Assembly (NCBI GenBank): GCA_003153335.1
Contig: PLYG01000249.1
Location: 1-8,248 of the forward strand
DNA length: 8,248 nt
Source of the DNA: Betaproteobacteria bacterium
GTDB taxonomy: Bacteria > Pseudomonadota > Gammaproteobacteria > Burkholderiales > Casimicrobiaceae
Direction: 5' to 3'
This document shows, one piece after another, positions 1-5,540 of this stretch. A program made the position numbers and the translations under genes. Position 1 is the stretch's first letter. Every line of letters starts with the position of its first letter. The notes beneath the pieces are model-generated. The model had not been told where the DNA came from. It saw nothing but the letters and a program-made list of their open reading frames with translations, and ran no database searches.

Positions 1-88
1 TGTAGATGAGCGGCGCCTTGAACGCTTCCGTCGGGTAGCCCAGGTGCGCAATCAGAGTGGTCTTGCCGTTGATCATTGGAGTTGCCAT
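1..88 (-). CDS. Shikimate dehydrogenase-like protein, N-terminal 29 codons (partial)
   Basis: This is the 5' end of a gene that runs off the left edge. The visible protein begins MATPMINGKTTLIAHLGYPT and continues EAFKAPLIY. The pattern 'I-N/S-G-K-T-x-L-x-x-x-L/I-G-x-P', followed shortly by a KAPLIYN-like segment in place of the usual HSxSPxxHN, is how shikimate/quinate dehydrogenase family proteins start, and I recognise it as a catabolic variant rather than housekeeping AroE. Family members interconvert shikimate and 3-dehydroshikimate (or quinate and dehydroquinate) with NAD(P)H. The start at 88 has AGGG only a few bases upstream; an in-frame ATG at 76 has no better ribosome site. It follows the TIM-barrel gene by 27 bp on the same strand, so it is probably the fifth gene of the operon. 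With only 29 residues the family call is tentative, and neither catalytic Lys nor Asp is visible. Confidence 0.55.
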   Translation of the reverse strand, partial: MATPMINGKTTLIAHLGYPTEAFKAPLIY

Positions 89-115
89 GCCCTGTGTTTG
101 GAACCGCAGCGCATT

Positions 116-1012
116 TCAGGAATGGAGCGCCGGATGCAGCTCGCGGCCGGTGCCGACAACGCCGGCGGCGGACACCGGTTTTCGGGTCGCGCGGTCGTCA
201 CCGTCACCATCGTCGAGGTGGCTTCGCGCGACGGTCACGGCAAGGCTCGCCACTTCCTCCGGCCCCACCGCCTTCGTCAACGCTACCCTGGGGATTTCCA
301 GCGCGTAGGGGATGTCCTGCGGCATGCAGGCGAGTATGCCACGCACGTCGATGCCGCCCTCGCCGGGAAACTGCCGCTCGTCGCGCGCAGTGCGGATGAT
401 GCCCTCCATCGTCGGCGGCACCTCCTTGGCGGCATCGCAAACGTGCGCGAAGCGGAACCACTCGCGCGGCAGCATACGCAGTTCGTCGAGGTTCGAGTTC
501 GAGCGGCCGAAGTGCAGCATGTCGACCAGGATGCCCGCATTGGTCCGATTGACCGCCCGCACGACCTTGACCGCGGCGGCGAGATTACCCGTCTCGGTCC
601 AATGCGGGAACTCGAGACTGACGAAGATCCCCAGAGGTTTTGCCAAATCGCACAGGCGGGCGAAGCGCGCCGTCGCGCGCGCGCGGTCGGGATCGGGCAA
701 TTGCGCGATGATGTGCCGCGCGCCGAGTTCGGCGGTTGCTTCAAGCTCTGGAATGAAGCTTTCGGGGCCAAGGGCGGGATCCATCCGGAAGAGCTCGCCA
801 TCATGCACGACGACGCCCGTCGCGGCAAGCCTGACCTTGGTTTCCCTCATCAAGGCCCGATCGCGGGCCAGGTCGTACAGCACCTCGTCGGGCGTCACCC
901 GTGTCATGCGCAAGCCCACATAACGGTATCCGGTACGCGCGGCCACATCGACCACCTGCGGCGGCGTGAGCGACAACACCGTCAGGTGGGCCAGCGAGTA
1001 ATCATGCTTCAT
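116..1012 (-). CDS. Sugar phosphate isomerase/epimerase-family TIM-barrel protein; possible 3-dehydroshikimate dehydratase
   Basis: The 298-residue protein has the xylose-isomerase-like TIM-barrel fold (PF01261 type) and no signal peptide, so it should be cytoplasmic. Metal-ligand positions expected for the fold are present: Glu134 in SLEFP, Asp164 and His167 in ILVDMLHFG, His190 in RFAHVCD, and Glu239 in YALEIP. A PGEGGIDV segment at 216-223 is also typical of this fold. The spacing is nearly that I recall for the metal ligands of Pseudomonas QuiC1 3-dehydroshikimate dehydratase (Glu134, Asp165, Gln191, Glu239), but His replaces Gln, as in many isomerases. With the shikimate-dehydrogenase-like gene immediately downstream and protocatechuate dioxygenase genes nearby, dehydration of 3-dehydroshikimate to protocatechuate is a reasonable inferred role. 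An isomerase or epimerase acting on another acid remains possible. The start at 1012 is fixed by a strong AAGGAGG site eight bases upstream; a longer in-frame start at 1138 would overlap the preceding gene. The last 30 or so residues are polar, Asp/Arg-rich and probably disordered. Confidence 0.8.
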   Translation of the reverse strand: MKHDYSLAHLTVLSLTPPQVVDVAARTGYRYVGLRMTRVTPDEVLYDLARDRALMRETKVRLAATGVVVHDGELFRMDPALGPESFIPELEATAELGARHIIAQLPDPDRARATARFARLCDLAKPLGIFVSLEFPHWTETGNLAAAVKVVRAVNRTNAGILVDMLHFGRSNSNLDELRMLPREWFRFAHVCDAAKEVPPTMEGIIRTARDERQFPGEGGIDVRGILACMPQDIPYALEIPRVALTKAVGPEEVASLAVTVARSHLDDGDGDDRATRKPVSAAGVVGTGRELHPALHS

Positions 1013-1020
1013 CGAATGTG

Positions 1021-1027
1021 CCTCCTT
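1021..1027 (-). promoter_or_regulatory. Ribosome binding site deciding the TIM-barrel gene start
   Basis: On the minus strand this reads AAGGAGG, a perfect Shine-Dalgarno core, eight bases before the ATG at 1012. It lies in the 25-bp gap after the ThDP enzyme stop codon. It selects the 298-residue product over the 340-residue reading that would start at 1138 inside the upstream gene. Confidence 0.85.
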
Positions 1028-1037
1028 CCTGATGCCA

Positions 1038-2816
1038 TCAGTCCGCCGCAACGGTGCCGGTGCTGACGTGATGCACCTTCTTGCCCGGCGAGTAAATGTC
1101 CATGATGTTCCAGTGTCCGGCGGTCGGCACCGGCTCATTCTGCATCATGACATCGATGACGCAGGGCCGGTTGGACTTGATCGCCCGCTCCAGCGCCGGC
1201 TTGAATTCGGCGGCGGCATTGATCTGCACACCCTCGATACCGTAGGCCCTGGCGATCGCCGCGTAGTCGGGCGAGTACGGCTTGCCGTCCTTCTCGAACA
1301 CGGTGGCGAACGTCGTCCCAAAGTGCGCCTTTTCCAGGCCGGCGATGGTGCCGAACGCACAGTTGTTCATGATTACCCACACCACCGCAACGTCTTCTTC
1401 GAACGCCGTGGCCAACATCGCCGGGTTCTGCCCGAACCCGCCGTCGCCCACCAGCGCCACGACCACGCGCTCGGGCCGGGCAATCTTCGCCCCCAGCGCC
1501 GCCGGGGCGCCGAAGCCCATCGTCGCGTAGCCGCCCGGGGTGAAGATCGTGCCAGGTTCGAGGACAGGGAATTGCTGCCCGACGCCGTTCTTGTTCCAGC
1601 CCACGTCGGTGGTGATCAGCGCATCGCGCGGCAACACCGCGCGCACGTCGGCGAGAATCCGCTCGGGCCGCATCGGATAGGCATTGCTCTGGGCATGCGG
1701 GCGGTTGCCGGCAACGAACGCCGCGCGCATTACGGTGATTTCATTGGCAAGTGCCGGGCGCTTGATCCCCTTCGGCAGTAGTCGGCGCGCCACGCGGTTG
1801 AGCACCGTCAGCGCCTCCTTGAGATCGGCGACCGCGCCGATTTCGACCGGATAGTTGCGGCCGATCTCGGCCGGATCGATGTCGATGTGGATAAGCTTGG
1901 TCGGCGGAAAGTTGAACGTGTACGCGGGCTCCCACGAGCTGCAGTCGGCTTCCGAAAAGCGCGTGCCCAGACCGAGGATCCAGTCGGCCGCGCGGCACTG
2001 CTCGTTGATGAACTTAGTGCCCCAGAAGCCCGTCATGCCCAGGACGAACGGATGGTCGTCGGGCAGCGCGCCCTTGCCCATTATTGTGTATGCAACGGGA
2101 ATTTGCAGGTGATCGACGAATTCGCGCAACTCGGTGGTGGCGTCGGCGAGCATGATGCCGCCACCGACGTAGAGCACCGGCTTCTTCGCCGCGATCAGTT
2201 TTTTGACTATCGCCGTCGCCGTCTCCTCGTCGAGCGAGGGCTTCTTCAGCTTCTTCGTGTTCAGGCGCAGCCGCTCGAACAGCCTGACGTCGATTTCCTT
2301 CGAAAAGATGTCCATCGGCACGTCCACCAGCACCGGGCCCGGGCGCCCGCTCTCGGCGAGTGCGAACGCCTTCTCGATGATCTCCGGGAACAGGTCCGGC
2401 TGGTCGACGCGCCACGCGCGTTTCACGAACGGGCGGTAGATCTCGTACTGCGAGGCATCCGCGTGCAGGTTCACTTCCTGGTGCGGGTGCTTGCCATGGT
2501 AATGGGTCGGCACGTCGCCGGCGATGACGACCATCGGTATCGAGTCGAGCGCGGCGTTGGCTACGCCGGTCGCGGCGTTGGTCAGGCCGGGACCGAGGTG
2601 GGTCAGCAAGACCGACGTCTGCTTCTTGGCCCGGGCGTAGCCGTCAGCGGCGTGCGCCGCGACCTGCTCGTGGCGCGTGTTGACGAACTTGATCTTTTTG
2701 CTTTTCGACAGCACTGCGAGCACCGCAATGTTGGTGTGGCCGCACAGGCCGAACACGTGCTCGACGCCGCGCGCCTCGAGATACTTCACCAGTTGGTTCG
2801 AAATCAGGTCCTTCAT
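1038..2816 (-). CDS. Thiamine-diphosphate-dependent enzyme, acetolactate synthase/2-oxoacid decarboxylase superfamily
   Basis: The 592-residue protein has the full three-domain layout of the superfamily: ThDP PYR domain about 3-170, central domain about 198-335, and ThDP PP domain about 405-555. The catalytic glutamate is Glu50 in NTRHEQVAAHAADGYAR. The Mg-ThDP motif is GDGGF at 457-461 followed by Asn484-Asn485 at the expected distance. Such enzymes cleave or form C-C bonds next to a carbonyl, often by decarboxylating a 2-oxo acid. Automatic annotation would say acetolactate synthase large subunit, but no small regulatory subunit lies beside it, and it sits between a citryl-CoA-lyase-like gene and a TIM-barrel gene in what looks like a catabolic operon, so a branched-chain biosynthetic role is unlikely. 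I propose decarboxylation of a 2-oxo acid to the aldehyde used by the operon's acylating aldehyde dehydrogenase. AAAGGAG at 2823-2829 fixes the start; a longer reading from 2903 would overlap the previous gene. The substrate is unknown. Confidence 0.87.
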   Translation of the reverse strand: MKDLISNQLVKYLEARGVEHVFGLCGHTNIAVLAVLSKSKKIKFVNTRHEQVAAHAADGYARAKKQTSVLLTHLGPGLTNAATGVANAALDSIPMVVIAGDVPTHYHGKHPHQEVNLHADASQYEIYRPFVKRAWRVDQPDLFPEIIEKAFALAESGRPGPVLVDVPMDIFSKEIDVRLFERLRLNTKKLKKPSLDEETATAIVKKLIAAKKPVLYVGGGIMLADATTELREFVDHLQIPVAYTIMGKGALPDDHPFVLGMTGFWGTKFINEQCRAADWILGLGTRFSEADCSSWEPAYTFNFPPTKLIHIDIDPAEIGRNYPVEIGAVADLKEALTVLNRVARRLLPKGIKRPALANEITVMRAAFVAGNRPHAQSNAYPMRPERILADVRAVLPRDALITTDVGWNKNGVGQQFPVLEPGTIFTPGGYATMGFGAPAALGAKIARPERVVVALVGDGGFGQNPAMLATAFEEDVAVVWVIMNNCAFGTIAGLEKAHFGTTFATVFEKDGKPYSPDYAAIARAYGIEGVQINAAAEFKPALERAIKSNRPCVIDVMMQNEPVPTAGHWNIMDIYSPGKKVHHVSTGTVAAD

Positions 2817-2822
2817 TTTCTG

Positions 2823-2829
2823 CTCCTTT
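2823..2829 (-). promoter_or_regulatory. Ribosome binding site deciding the ThDP enzyme start
   Basis: The minus strand reads AAAGGAG, six bases before the ATG at 2816. It makes the 592-residue protein the natural product, rather than an extension starting at 2903 inside the citryl-CoA-lyase-like gene. Confidence 0.8.
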
Positions 2830-2868
2830 ATTCCTTGGGTCCGCGGTCTCGCCACGGTGCATTGTCGT

Positions 2869-3735
2869 TCAGTCGTTGCCGCGAACGTCTGGCGCAGCAG
2901 CATCTGCAGGGACGGCGCGCCGCGCCGGTCCGCTGTAGCGGAAAGGAATTTCTTTCGGCATCGGCCCCATGATGCGGTGGCCCCGCTGCTTTTGCTCCCA
3001 GGCGTGCGCGAGAATGCCGACCGCGCGCGACAGGATGAACAGGCCCCGGCCGAGTTCGGGCTCGAACCCTAACTCCGAGAAGATAACGGCCGTGATGCCG
3101 TCGATGTTCATCGGAATGTGGCGCTTCTTGATCGTCTTCAGGGCCACTTCGACCGCGCGCCCGATAGCCGCATAGCGCCCGGTCACCACGCCGGCCGCCT
3201 CGGCCTTCGCGACCAGGGCGAACAGCGGCGCCGTTCTCGGATCGATCGGATGAAAGCGGTGACCGAATCCGGGGACGATCTTCTCGCCGGCGTCGAGTTG
3301 ACGCTGGATCGCGACGATCGCGGCCTGCACCAGATCGCCAGTCGCACCCGCCTCGGCATCGATCGCGGCATAGAGCTCCATGCACTGCTGGCCGGCGCCG
3401 CCGTGGATGTCGTCGAGCACGTTGATCGCCGAGGCCATCGCGCCGTTGACCGGCAGGCCGCAGGTCACCGCCATGCGCGCGATCGCGATCGACGGCGCGT
3501 GCGGCCCGTGGTCGACGCCGGGGACCAATGCCGCCTCCAGGAGGTCCGCCTGCCCGCGCGAGGGCAGTTCACCGCGCAGCATCAGCCAGATCATGGCGGG
3601 AAAACTGACGTGCCCGATCAGTTCCTGGATCGGATAGCCGCGAATGGCGATCTCGCCAGGGTGGATGTCGATGATCGCCGTATCCCACCAGGCACTGCAA
3701 TCGGCGATGAGGTCTTCAGGTGTCTTGGTCGTCAT
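2869..3735 (-). CDS. Short citrate-synthase-fold protein, citryl-CoA lyase type
   Basis: The 288-residue protein is clearly shorter than classical citrate synthases (about 370-430 residues) and similar to stand-alone citryl-CoA lyases, which split citryl-CoA into acetyl-CoA and oxaloacetate. The citrate synthase catalytic set is present: His76 in VDHG, corresponding to E. coli GltA His264; His159 in PGFGHRFHPIDPR, corresponding to His305; and Asp212 in MNIDG, corresponding to Asp362. Arg167 of the DPR motif and the HGGAG loop at 111-115 are also intact, so an active enzyme is expected. The shortened N-terminus begins at the ATG at 3735; the ribosome site there is weak (AAAGA), and no alternative start is visible. 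The 89-bp gap from the aldehyde dehydrogenase and 52-bp gap to the ThDP gene place it inside the operon. Lyases for citramalyl-CoA or malyl-CoA, or a condensing enzyme, cannot be excluded by sequence. Confidence 0.8.
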   Translation of the reverse strand: MTTKTPEDLIADCSAWWDTAIIDIHPGEIAIRGYPIQELIGHVSFPAMIWLMLRGELPSRGQADLLEAALVPGVDHGPHAPSIAIARMAVTCGLPVNGAMASAINVLDDIHGGAGQQCMELYAAIDAEAGATGDLVQAAIVAIQRQLDAGEKIVPGFGHRFHPIDPRTAPLFALVAKAEAAGVVTGRYAAIGRAVEVALKTIKKRHIPMNIDGITAVIFSELGFEPELGRGLFILSRAVGILAHAWEQKQRGHRIMGPMPKEIPFRYSGPARRAVPADAAAPDVRGND

Positions 3736-3824
3736 GCGGGTCTTTGCTCGGTTGTTTGGGTGCCCTGGGTGCCTGCGTGCGGTTCGTTTGCTCGTCCGGT
3801 CCGGTTGCTTTCCGCGCAGCCGGT

Positions 3825-5270
3825 TCAGGCCGTGATGGTTTCGACCTCGGCTTCCAGCGCCGGGTCGTAGAACGAACCGAACAGCTCCTCATCCGAGGGC
3901 TTGTCTTCCTTGATCGGCACCGACACCCACGTCATGTTCATGTAGTGCTTGAGATGCACGTTCTCGGAAACGATATTGCCGCCCCAGGTGCCGCAACCGA
4001 GGCTGGAGGTCATCGGCATGCCGTTGTTGAAGGCGCCCGCGTTCGCCTTCGATTGCGGCTGCCGCACCATGATCCGCGACACGGGCGCGGCGAGCGCGAG
4101 CCGGTTGATGTGGTCCTGGTCGAACGAGTAGATGCCGCAAGAATGGCCCTTGCCGCCTACCTCGTAGATGCCGCGCATCATCGCGAGCGCCTGGTCGAAG
4201 CCCTTGTACTTGTAGACGGCGAGCAGCGTGGTGAGCTTTTCGCTGGAGAACGGGTATTCGCGGCCGATGCCCTCGCCGTGGACGATGATGAACTTGCGGT
4301 CGGCGGGAATCGTGAAGCCGGCTGCCTTCGCGAGCTGCTGCGGGGCGATGGCGACCGTGTCAGACGTGCGGTGTGCTTCGTCGTCCCACATCGCGCGGCG
4401 CAGCGCGGCCTTTTCCGCGTCGTTGGCGAGGTAGCCGCCCTCGACCTGCAACTGCGCGAGCAGCTTGTCGAAAATGGAGGCCTCGATGATCAGGTTGCCG
4501 TCCGCCGAGCAGCCCGAACCGAAATCGGAGGTCTTGGAGAGACGCGTGTTATGCGCCGCTTCCACGATATTGGCGGTCTCGTCGATGATCATCGTCGAAT
4601 TGCCGGCGCCCACGCCGTAGGCCGGCGTCCCGGAGCTGTACGCGGCACGGACCATCGGCTGGCCGCCGGTGGCGACGATCAGATCGGCGCGCGCCATCAG
4701 CGCCTGCGACATCGGGATGTTGACCTTGGTGAGGCACTGCAGTATGTCCGCCGGCGCGCCTTCCTTCTCCAGCGCTTCGCGCATCAGCCGCACGGTTTCG
4801 AACGACGTCTTCTTCGAGCGCGGATGCGGCGAGAAGATGACCACGTCGCGCGCCTTGATGCCGTAGATCGCGTTGCCCGCTGGCGTGAGGTCGGGATTGG
4901 TCGTGGGGACGATGCAGGCGACGATCCCCGCCGGCTTGCCGTACTTGACGATGCCCTTCTCGGGCAGTTCCTCGACGATGCCCACGCTCTTCTGGCGCAG
5001 CGCATCGCGCAGCACGCCGCGGATCTTCATCCGTTTGCCCATGCGGCTCACGGCGTCGCCCAAGCTGCTTTCCGCGATACCCATGTCGACCAGACGCGTG
5101 AACGTCTGCTTGTTGGCGACCGCCCATGCTACCGCCTGACACAGACGGTCGACCCGCGCCTGATCGTAGGTCTCGATGATCGCGAGCGCCTTCTTCGCGC
5201 GCTCGAACACCTCGTCCAGTTCCTGTCGCTGCTCTTCTGTAATGCCCTTCTTCGTCTCGGTGATGGCCAT
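3825..5270 (-). CDS. CoA-acylating aldehyde dehydrogenase (AdhE N-domain / SauS-like)
   Basis: The 481-residue protein belongs to the acylating branch of the aldehyde dehydrogenase superfamily, which oxidises an aldehyde with NAD(P)+ and CoA to an acyl-CoA. It resembles the N-terminal half of AdhE and EutE/SauS-type enzymes. The catalytic cysteine is Cys254 in DFGSGCSADG. Upstream lie the cofactor-binding segments IVPTTNPD (120-127) and GAGNSTMIID (221-230), and near the C-terminus is the signature SLGCGTWGGN (423-432), almost the same as in AdhE. No iron alcohol dehydrogenase domain follows, and no encapsulation peptide is seen. The start at 5270 has GGGAGGAG eight bases upstream; the longer reading from 5363 has no such support and would begin upstream of the predicted promoter -10. 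It is the first gene of the minus-strand operon. SauS (sulfoacetaldehyde) is a known relative, but no sulfonate gene is present here. A role on the aldehyde made by the neighbouring ThDP enzyme is inferred. Confidence 0.87.
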   Translation of the reverse strand: MAITETKKGITEEQRQELDEVFERAKKALAIIETYDQARVDRLCQAVAWAVANKQTFTRLVDMGIAESSLGDAVSRMGKRMKIRGVLRDALRQKSVGIVEELPEKGIVKYGKPAGIVACIVPTTNPDLTPAGNAIYGIKARDVVIFSPHPRSKKTSFETVRLMREALEKEGAPADILQCLTKVNIPMSQALMARADLIVATGGQPMVRAAYSSGTPAYGVGAGNSTMIIDETANIVEAAHNTRLSKTSDFGSGCSADGNLIIEASIFDKLLAQLQVEGGYLANDAEKAALRRAMWDDEAHRTSDTVAIAPQQLAKAAGFTIPADRKFIIVHGEGIGREYPFSSEKLTTLLAVYKYKGFDQALAMMRGIYEVGGKGHSCGIYSFDQDHINRLALAAPVSRIMVRQPQSKANAGAFNNGMPMTSSLGCGTWGGNIVSENVHLKHYMNMTWVSVPIKEDKPSDEELFGSFYDPALEAEVETITA

Positions 5271-5278
5271 CGGTCGCG

Positions 5279-5286
5279 CTCCTCCC
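5279..5286 (-). promoter_or_regulatory. Ribosome binding site for the acylating aldehyde dehydrogenase
   Basis: The minus strand reads GGGAGGAG eight bases before the ATG at 5270. It decides the start and excludes the longer in-frame reading from 5363. Confidence 0.8.
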
Positions 5287-5333
5287 GTCTGCTTGTCGCA
5301 GCGCCGCCAGGCACTTGCGCTGTATGTGCGAGG

Positions 5334-5363
5334 ATGATAGGTTTGCACCAAACAAGCCGTCAA
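5334..5363 (-). promoter_or_regulatory. Sigma-70-type promoter for the minus-strand operon
   Basis: On the minus strand a -35 box TTGACG (5358-5363) and a -10 box TATCAT (5334-5339) are separated by 18 bp; each matches consensus at five of six positions. Transcription would start near 5327, giving a leader of about 57 bases before the aldehyde dehydrogenase ATG. The candidate IclR operator at 5430-5467 lies roughly 100-140 bp upstream of this start, which fits activation better than simple blocking. It was identified by eye only. Confidence 0.6.
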
Positions 5364-5391
5364 GGGCGTATACCGACATAATGTGCGTTAC

Positions 5392-5407
5392 GCGCCCAAT
5401 TTGCGCC
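5392..5407. repeat. Imperfect palindrome just upstream of the operon promoter
   Basis: The sequence GCGCCCAATTTGCGCC has GCGC arms around an AT-containing centre, with two mismatched base pairs inside. It is centred about 72 bp upstream of the predicted minus-strand start, a usual distance for an activator site. It shares an ATTT-CGCC element with the inverted repeat at 5464-5480. The binding protein is unknown and GC-rich context makes chance possible. Confidence 0.3.
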
Positions 5408-5429
5408 GTTGTGGGCTGGTTTTTCGGCC

Positions 5430-5467
5430 GCCATAGCGTTTCTTGGGCGGCTATGGCATTCTATGGG
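5430..5467. promoter_or_regulatory. Candidate IclR (PcaU/PcaR-type) operator: three CTATGG repeats
   Basis: Three copies of one 6-mer lie in 36 bp: CCATAG at 5431-5436 (inverted), CTATGG at 5451-5456 and CTATGG at 5461-5466. The first two extend to a perfect 8-bp inverted repeat, GCCATAGC (5430-5437) and GCTATGGC (5450-5457), with a 12-bp spacer. The third is a direct copy 10 bp further on, one helical turn. A palindrome plus one extra direct repeat is the arrangement I recall for PcaU operators in Acinetobacter. The site lies between the divergent operon and the IclR gene, so it could control both and autoregulate the regulator. Confidence 0.55.
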
Positions 5468-5480
5468 CGCATTTCGCCCA
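5464..5480. repeat. Inverted repeat TGGGCG-N5-CGCCCA in the divergent control region
   Basis: Perfect 6-bp arms, TGGGCG (5464-5469) and CGCCCA (5475-5480), flank the 5-bp spacer CATTT. A further TGGGCG copy lies exactly 20 bp upstream at 5444-5449, overlapping the CTATGG array. It could be an additional half-site set for the IclR protein, a second regulator's operator, or a small hairpin in the iclR leader. It is about 60 bp before the iclR ATG. Confidence 0.35.
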
Positions 5481-5540
5481 GTTTGCTCAGTATTCGGAGC
5501 GGCAGGAATATCCGTTTCGGGTTTCTTTTGAAAGGCTATC

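Noticed and set aside
1887..2972. A 361-codon plus-strand open frame opposite the ThDP enzyme
   Set aside because: It is antisense to a protein with complete ThDP motifs; composition is typical of a reverse frame in GC-rich DNA.
3757..3774. Tandem 9-mer TGGGTGCCC/TGGGTGCCT in the 89-bp gap between the aldehyde dehydrogenase and citryl-CoA-lyase-like genes
   Set aside because: There are only two copies with one mismatch, no dyad and no promoter boxes nearby, so it is probably chance or slippage.
3825..5270. Sulfoacetaldehyde dehydrogenase in a sulfonate pathway
   Set aside because: The protein type would fit, but the ThDP enzyme does not look like sulfoacetaldehyde acetyltransferase at its N-terminus and there is no sulfonate transporter or sulfite-handling gene in the window.
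3720..5381. A 553-codon plus-strand open frame opposite the aldehyde dehydrogenase
   Set aside because: It is antisense to a protein with intact family motifs, is rich in Arg, His and Asp as expected from a GC-rich shadow frame, and has no recognisable domain.
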